Source of the DNA: Ampullaceana balthica
Lineage: Eukaryota; Mollusca; Gastropoda; Lymnaeidae
Length of the DNA stretch: 64,000 nucleotides
Direction of reading: 5' to 3'
Assembly (NCBI GenBank): GCA_944989445.1
Contig: CALYLW010000323.1
Coordinates: 1-64,000 of the forward strand
The notes beneath the pieces are model-generated. The model saw only the letters and a program-made list of their open reading frames with translations, was not told the origin of the DNA and ran no database searches. Below, one piece after another: positions 36,401-45,975 of the stretch. Numbering within the stretch: the stretch's first letter is position 1; each line of letters opens with the position of its first letter. A program made the translations under genes and the position numbers.

Positions 36401-39400
36401 TGATAGAGTTGGTTTTAAATATTGATAGAGTTGGTTTTAAATGTTGATAGTGTTGGTTTTTAATGTTGATAGAGTTGGTTTTAAATGTTGATAGAGTTGG
36501 TTTGAAATGTTGATAATGTTTTTTTAAAATGTTGATTGTGTTAGTTTTAAATGTTGATAGCGCGCGTTGGTTTTAAGTGTTGATAGTGTTGGTTTTCCTG
36601 GTTTCCTTGGCCATCCTATTCCACACTTTGATTCAAGAAGTCATCATGTAGTTGTTATGTATTGTCAGTGTTCATGTGCTGAATTACTTTATCTCTGAGG
36701 AGGATTTTGTTGTCCTCTGTTCCTGTCAGAATGTAGCTCATGGTCCTGAAGTAACCTTCCCTCCCCCTTTTAATATGTACACCTCGGTTGTTCAAGACCT
36801 CGATTGCGACCATAATATACAAACTTGTCCAAAGTAAGGACAAGAGTTGTGCTAAGACGCTATTTTCTTGAAATTGTTAGTGGGTTAAAAGTCGTAAACT
36901 GCATTTATTTGTTTTGAGACAGGTTGTATCACGATGATATATGTTTCTTCACTTGTGCTTTCTTGTTCCTTTTGTTGTATGCTCCCATTGACAGTAACTT
37001 TAACAGAGTCATCAGGGAACTGATTGGGTGAAGAAACCTGTTAATTGCAGTAAACTTTTACGTTACTGATATTGTCGGTGTTTCTTAGTATTTTGTCAGT
37101 CGATATATTCTTTAGCTACACTCTTCCCTTGTTTAATGATTCTACAACGGGGTAGGGACCAATCCATCAGGGTTCCATGCGATTTATATTTACGCCTTTC
37201 AAAAGAAATTAGGCTGGTTTAAAATAACATAATAAGGCGTGACGAGATCGGAGGTTCTTTTGAATACAGATTAAACGGAACACAATCCGTGCTTCATAAC
37301 AATAGATAAATGCATGGAAAGCGGACAATCCAACATTAGGGAAATCCAATAAGGATGACCGTACTGTTTTAAGGGTAACACAGGTAAAAATGAATTGCAC
37401 TGATTTAAAAAATAAAAATAATTTACACTACTGGAACAAAGGTTTCTTTTGAATGTCTTAAGACGCCGCAAAGGCAAACCGAGCTATAGATAAAGGTTCG
37501 GAAATACGACAAGCAACATTGGGTGAAGTCAAACGATGTTTCCCACACTTTAGTCGTCCTATTCTTTTAACTATTTTGCATATCAGTGTATATTCAGGTA
37601 GATGTTTTTTAAAGGCAAAGGTGCCATGATATGTTTATTTCAAAAACAAAATGAAGATAGCCCTAAACCGTGGTTGCCAGTAACATTTAAAATGTATGCG
37701 AGGAAAAAACTAACATTCATGTATAATTTAATTCAATACTTTTAAAAAATCTTTGTTGCCAGACTCAAAATAATTAAACATAATGTTTTGATTAATACGC
37801 GAGGTACACGAAAAAAATGTTCGTAAGTGTTTGAAAAGCTACAACTATAGTCCCTATCGCGCTTAAATTACTTTAAAAAAAATATTAATTAATTAATGTA
37901 ATGTTTGAATTATTCAACATTTTAAAAAAAATTTAAACGCTGATTCCATCTATACCTGTGTAGACTATAACTTTAGATAAAAAGTTACCGTCCTATCAGA
38001 CACCGTAATAAAAGAAATTATTTTTTATTGTTATTGTATTGTTAATAAATCATCTTTCCTACTTCAGAAATGAGTTTAACTTCTCTGACAACGCTAAAAC
38101 TCTAATAGAATGTCTAAATAGTCATTCAGTCATTTTTTACTATATATCCTCATGTTGCCAAAGGGGTATATTCTGGCCTGGAGGGATATATTCTGGCCTG
38201 GAGTGGTATAATCTGGCCTAGGCCAGTTTAACCCCCGGGGTATATTCTGGTCGGGGGTTTAATCTGGCCTGTTACACCGGGAATCTGGGATAGCTAGTCG
38301 AACGGGTTATCGGTCGGCCACTATGCTAACTCATCTCCTAAAAACTTTATATGAAATAGTAAAATTATTGCCCTTTTTTTAATAAGTCTTATGATTTGAA
38401 CTCACAACAAATATTCAAAATTTAAAAAAATTACAATTAAAAGTCATTAAAACCTAATATTTAAATTAAAATTAATTAAGTATTCAAAATCATTTTTAAA
38501 CAAATCCTGTTAATTATTGCTTCCGCCTGGGCTTGAGTCAAATATAATCATAATAATAAGAAGAAGAAGAAGAAATTGATAATTAAAATAGCGCTGTGAG
38601 CCCAGTACGAAACTTAGCTCACAGGGCTTCACATAAAAATAATAACATACCTATAAATATCAATGCATTCAATAAACATTCCTCACAACCACATAAATGA
38701 CAGTACGGTACAGGTAAGCTACGTTTATCGTTAAAAGAAATATTGTTACATAAGATTAGACGTCAAGCAATTCACCCATATTCTTAAGACCAACTAAAAA
38801 AAAATGTTTCATTCACCTTAAAAAGTTGCTGACGGACAACACAAAACATTAATGAGATAAAGCAATTGTTAGATTCCCACGAGGAAAGCTAATAAATACA
38901 GTGACTTGAACGTACGACCGCTTCCAGTGGGTATTGTTGGGTAGGGGAGCATATATATTTTTACGACTTTCTTTCTTCATACAATTGCGCTTGTGCTGCT
39001 TTGATTTTTTAAAAATCCCTTATATTATATTAACTTCGAAATCGTGTCGTTCGTCGTCGGGCAGGCGGAAAAACAAAAGTAATAAAAATGAACAAAAGAA
39101 CTTTTTTTAAAAGATGAGGCCCAGCTGCAGTGAGGAATGTAGAATCTCGCATGAAAAAGCAAAAAATAATTTTTTTTAATCACAAACTAAGTAATCACAC
39201 AGGGGGACTCAGAAATCTAAGTTTTATTGATATTTATTGTGATCGATTGTGGGATTTAATGTGAGATATAAAATTTGATCAACAAACACAAAAGTTCTGA
39301 GATTCTACATTCCTCTCTGAAGTTAGGCCTCATTCTTTTAAAAAAGTTTTTTTTTCATTTTATTTTCTACTTTTACGCGTTAACCAAAAATTTGTAAAAC

Positions 39401-42400
39401 TTAATTTCATTCATGAAGTCCTGTTAACTGTCCTGCTAGCCAAGTTCATCTATAGAGAGAGAAATTTGTGAGCAAATTTTGACATTTTCTATTAATATAA
39501 ACTTACACATTCTTAACTCCTTTCCATATGTGCGCTGATCCACTTAGCAGGAAAAAAATATTTTCACAACACATGGATTGTCTATATAAGACATTCTATG
39601 ATTTCGCTTGTTCTATATGGAATGATTTTCTATACACACTACACATATCATATACACAACACGACTATGCATCACGAGAAGTGTGTCATTGTTTACTTTT
39701 GTTTTTCCGCCCGACCGACCGACCGCCTGCGAACCCAAGAGACGTCTGTGAAGTTAATATAAGGGATTGAATTAGACAACCCCGTAAAAACAAAGGAAGT
39801 TATAAGGGATTGAATTTTAAAAAACCTGAAAAACAAAGTTTTTGACTATAAATCCCTTATTTATGAGACATAACTAAAAAGTATTTATCATGCTTAAACG
39901 CGACAAACATTTACAGACTGAGATTGCCTTAAATACCCTTTATTTTAAACCGGAAAAAGTTTTGGTCAGGGATGGTTGAACTTAACTCAGCGTGACGGGT
40001 AAAATGTCAACAAAAGCGTGCCGCTACATATAGACAAAAACTAAAAATGCATTAATTTAATTACGGTGCATTCGATCGATCTCAAAATTTAATAGCTTTA
40101 TCCTCCCCACCAACCAAACCTACTTTGAAAATTTCAGCTCTCTAGCAAGTCAGAAAAGGTGTTTACGAGCGTTTTGGGAAAGTTGACGACAGATCCGGAA
40201 GCGTTGAATCGTTGAATCCGGAATCCTGCATGAGTTAATAGGATAGGGGCCTAAAAAAATGACACACTTCCCGTGCTGATATCGAGCTGAAATTTTGAAC
40301 ATAGACTAGTGTCACCTAACAATGCATCGTATCAAAATTTCAGATCGATCGAATGTACCGTAATTAAATTAATGCATTTTAGTCTATCTCTATATAACAT
40401 ATGTAATTCAATTTCAAAGTTTGTTGTTGTTTGTCTTCCACGTGCCAGTTGAGTTAACGCGTTGACGCCACCCATCGATATCCACACCCCTTACCCCTTT
40501 TCCCCGGTTTTAAAGCCAGGGGAGAGGGGAAAAAACATTGACAGACTGACACCGAGTGATGTCCCTTGTCTTTAATAAATGGGGGTGGGACGTGAGGGGG
40601 TGTCGGCTCGACGGTCGGCGTCAACTCAAACTCATGTGGAATTGGAAGGAAAAAAACAACAACAAAAAACGTGAATTAAAATTACATACCTCATATAAGG
40701 ATAAACTAAAAATGCATTAATTTAATTACGGTACATTCGATCAATCTGAAATTTTGATACGATGCATTGTTAGGTCAGACGGGTCCGTGTGCCAAATTTC
40801 AGTTCGATTAAATCATGGGAAGTGGGTCATTTTTGACTTCTGTTTTTCCGCCCGCCGAGCCCAAGACAGAGAGAGACGGCCGCGCAGTTAATATAGGGGA
40901 TTTAAAAAACAAACCCGTAAAAACAAAGTTTTTGACTATAAATCCCTTATATATGAGACATAACTAACAGTATTGATTATTTTCAAACATTTACAGACTG
41001 AATCTGTCTTAACTCAACTTTGCATCATAATCCTAGTGGGGGGAGGGGTGGGTGGGGGGAGGGGTGGGGGAGGGGTGGGGGGAGAGGGGAAAAGTCTGGT
41101 CACCGATTCGCTTGACCGAGCTCAGAGTGACACGTAAAATGTAAACAAAAGCGCCCGTCGCTTCGTTGGGTCGCCTCAATGCGTCAGCTCAAAATTTCAC
41201 GTGGCAAAAAAAACAATAACAAACCGTGAATTAAAATTACATACCTCATATAAGGATAAACTAAAAATGCATTAATTTAATTACGGTTAGTTCGATCGAT
41301 CTGAAATTTTGATACGATGCATTGTTAGGTCAGACGGGTCCGTGTGCCAAATTTCAGTTCGATCGGATCGAGGGAAGTGGGTCATTTTTGACTTCTGTTT
41401 TTCCGCCCGCCGAGCCCAAGACAGAGAGAGACGGCCGCGCAGTTAATATAGGGGATTTAAATAAAACAAACCCGTAAAAACAAAGTTTTTGACTATAAAT
41501 CCCTTATATATGAGACATAACTAACAGTATTGATTATTTTCAAACATTTACAGACTGACACCGAGTGATGTCCCTTGTCTTTAATAAATTGGGGGTGGGA
41601 TGTGAGGGGGTGTCGGCACGACGGTCGGCGTCAACACGACGGTCGGCGTCAACTCAAACTCACGTGAAACTGGCAGAAAAAAAACAATAACAGTGAATTT
41701 TGAATTACATACCTCATATAAGGATAAACTAAAAATGCATTAATTTAATTACGGTTAGTTCGATCGATCTGAAATTTTGATACGATGCATTGTTAGGTCA
41801 GACGGGTCCGTGTGCCAAATTTCAGTTCGATCGGATCATGGGAAGTGGGTCATTTTTGACTTCTGTTTTTTCGCCCGCCCGCCCGCCGAGCCCAAGACAG
41901 AGACGGCCGCGAAGTTAATATAAGGGATTTAACAAAAGCGCCCGTCGCTTCGTTGGGTCGCCTCAATGCGTCAGCTCATAATTTCACGTGGGAAAAAAAC
42001 AATAACAAACCGTGAATTAAAATGACATACCTCATATAAGGATAAACTAAAAATGCATTAATTTAATTACGGTACGTTCGATCGATCTGAAATTTTGATA
42101 CGATGCATTGTTAGGTCAGACGGGTCCGTGTGCCAAATTTCAGTTCGATCGGATCATGGGAAGTGGGTCATTTTTTACTTCTGTTTTTCCGCCCACCGAG
42201 CCCAAGACAGAGACGGCCGCGAAGTTAATATAAGGGATTTAATAAAACAAACCCGTAAAAACAAACTTACGGGTAGAATCTCACAATACAACAAAGTCAG
42301 GGCATGGAATCACTGCACATTACAATTACAATAATATAATACATAATGAAATAATATCTTTCAAAATAATTTTATACACAACATTGCATGAAAAAAACAC

Positions 42401-45400
42401 TAGTATATACAACACAGAGCATAAATCCACTTGGTCGTACCTTTATACGACTTCACTAACCCGCAACTCGTACGTTATCATTATCTTTAATCTCAAAGAA
42501 CCAACCTTCGACCTACTACTGGTCATAACACCTCACATATTAGTATCCAACAATTGACCATTTTTACGGAAGTGGGGGGATATGTCAGGGTATGAGAATC
42601 ACTGCGAATGATTGTGGTGAGATTGTTGTGAGCCAGTGTTGGAGTCGGGTCAAGGCGTTGTTGACGGGTATGAACTCCTATCACGGGAATAATGTCTAGT
42701 GATGTCTGAGTGAACTTCTGGTCACACGGGATATGTCAGGGACATGACCAGAGGACACGCCAGGGTCAGTTGAGACCAGTTGGGGGGTATATAAGAGAGT
42801 AGTCGAGACGAGTGCGGGGTGTTGCAGAGAGTTGTGTACTTCGCACAGTGTTGTGCGGTCAGACCGGTCAGGATAGACCGGGGAGCTGCAGGGTTGCAGT
42901 AAAACAGAGTTGAGTTTAACGTCGCCCAGAAGCGGTCGGGTCGGACCGAGGGCATGCTTGAGCATACAGCCGTTATATATAGATGTATTTTATGTCAAGG
43001 CAAGACAGCCAGTTGTACAGTTGTTTATAGTAGAATAAACATTGCATCGTTACACAGACTTGTGTCATCTCTTGTGTATGTTGTGTGTAGCGGAGAGCAA
43101 GGCACAATCCACCTAAACATAGAGACTTAACATGGGGGCCCGAATTGTCTCTGGATTGCCAAGCACCGCCAAACACTACGAGAGATGGGACGGAACCACA
43201 TCAGCACAGCGGTATGTGCGCCTGTACTTTTCAGTACAGCGCCTCTGATACAGACTACTGTATCCATCGTAGGGCATACGTCTTACAACAGCACAACGAC
43301 GATCGATCTGAAATTGTGATACGATGCATACGGGTCCGTGTGCCAAATTTCAGTTCGATCAGATCATGGGAAGTGGGTCATTTTTGACTTGTGTTTTTCC
43401 GCCCGCCGAGCCCAAGACAGAGACGGCCGCGAAGTTAATATAAGGGATTTAAAAAATGATCAAGAGTGTTGACGTTATTTCCAGGTGGACAACCAGGTCT
43501 CTGAAAGCGGCGGCTGGTGTAAGGCGACCAGTAGCCCTAACAGCACAGTGCACATGACGGACAAGGTAATAGTGTAGTGGTAGCCCTAACAGCACAGTGC
43601 ACATGACGGACAAGGTAATAGTGTAGTGGTAGCCCTAACAGCACAGTGCACATGACGGACAAGGTAACAGTGTAGTGGTAGCCCTAACAGCACAGTGCAC
43701 ATGACGGACAAGGTAACAGTGTAGTGGTAGCCCTATCAGCACCGGGGTTGATTGCATAGGAGCTGCTTAGGTAGTTGATTGTACAGTTGATCACAGTGAA
43801 TTGTCTATAGTGATTAAAGACAGTTGTTAACCAGACCACAGTGTGTTAAAGACTTGTCTCTTGACTAGCCATAAGTTCTATTACATCACCCAGACACACA
43901 CACACACACAAACACACACACACGCACACACACACACACACACACAAACATATATACATTTTCAGGATTCAACCAATCCTTATCTTCGTCAATGGTTAAT
44001 CGGAAAATTATTCATATGCACAACAAACCCGCTTAATTTAATGTCAACCGGACGCTGGGTAATTCAACATCCCTGTCACCCATGACAACACAATAACACT
44101 GCTTCAAAGTCATTTGGCCCTACTATCTTCTACCTTTCCTGGCTGACCACAATTAAACCTTGAATCCACTAAAACAGGGGTCGGGAAACTTTTTGTCTGA
44201 GAGAGCCATAAACACCACATATTTTGAAGAGAGCCAGACATTAAGTTTAAAACTAAAAATTCAAGTTAATGTGTGCATTTTGTGTGATTTCCACACCAAA
44301 AGAACAATATGCAATTAATATGCAGATCAGAGGAGTCTGAATAAACTTTTTTTCAAAATTATAATCAAACATTTGTCTGAGAGCCAGGTGCAGCCTTCAA
44401 TAGAGCCACATCTGGCTCGAGAGTCATGGTTTCCCGACCCCTGTACTAAAACATTGCGCAAACTTGGCGAGTATGAAATAAAACGATCTATTACAGGTTC
44501 GCTTACGATGCTTGCGCAGGATTCTGCACATCAAGTGGCAGGACAAGATAACGAATGTCGAAGTACTCAGAAGGAGTCATATGCTGAGCATGCACTCAAT
44601 CCTGAGTGAGAGGCGCCTGCGGTGGCTGGGACATGTCCGCAGGATGAACTCGGAGCGCATTCCAAGAGCCCTGCTTTACGGTGAGCTGGCAACTGGTATG
44701 CGGAAGAGAGGACGCCCCTGCTTGCGCTTCAAGGATGTCTGCAAGAAAGACATGAGTCTGGCGCAGATAGACCATAAAACGTGGGAAACCATTGCTGAGG
44801 AACGCACCTCCTGGCGGGCTAAAGTACGCGAGGGCATCCAAGTCGCGGAAGCTTCCCTTACAGTCAAGAGCGAGGAGAAAAGGGCCAGGAGAACGGGGAA
44901 GGGGGGTAGAGGAGCAGGAGGAAACGCCATCATCCCATGAGGATAGACGGATGCCATAGAGATTACAGGCACAGTGGTCAAGTTACCTATGTTGGCGATT
45001 GTTGTGTCGACTCGAGCTGGACGATACAAAAATGCATTTCTAACAAACAATCGGAAGGGTTCAATTATTGGCAGTGTACTTGACTGTATCAACAACAACA
45101 AAAATACAAATAAAAAGTTAGTCGTATTTAGGTAATGACATTTAGTTACAGCGTACGCATTTGAAAGCTTGCCATGCGATACAACACATTAACTGTTGGA
45201 TATACTACACTGACCAGTAGAGTTAGGGCCGAGTTAAAATCTATTAAATGAGAAAGGGGAATAAAACATCTCCACCTACAGTACATTTCAACGAATTCGG
45301 ATTTCCCTCAACAATAATATGGTTCACCTCATGAAGAAACTAAACATTTATGTAATTAACTTGTTCATCCCAGACCGATTATTTAAACCATGCCGCATGA

Positions 45401-45879
45401 AAAATATAGAAGTATAAACTTTTCAACAATTTTAAAATTCCAGAAATTCTCCCTGGCCTTGAGCACCTTTCTGAAGGGCAAGACAGTGGGTAGTTTTGGT
45501 GACGGCCCTGGAGAGTATAAGAAACTCCTGGAGTCCTACGGTGAGGTTGTCAGCTATACAGCTTATGACGGGGCGCCGTATTGTGAGGAGGTAACTGGAG
45601 GTGCCGTAAGTATTTTTGAAATAGAGTTCTGTACATTTTACTATCATATTTGAATTGCTAACTTGTCTGTTGGTTTGTTTGTCTGAGTCAATTTTTGTAA
45701 CTCAGGTTTCTACGTCGTCTGTGTTAAATGAAATTATAAGCTATAGAAAAAAATACAGATAAAATAGTAACTTTTAATTGTCTATCTTGTAAACTTTTTT
45801 TTTCAAACAGCAGTTTTAAGGGTTTAACAATCTTGAAAATTAATTTCAGCGATATTGTCTCCCCATGTCTGTCTCTTTT

Positions 45880-45975
<96 letters not shown>

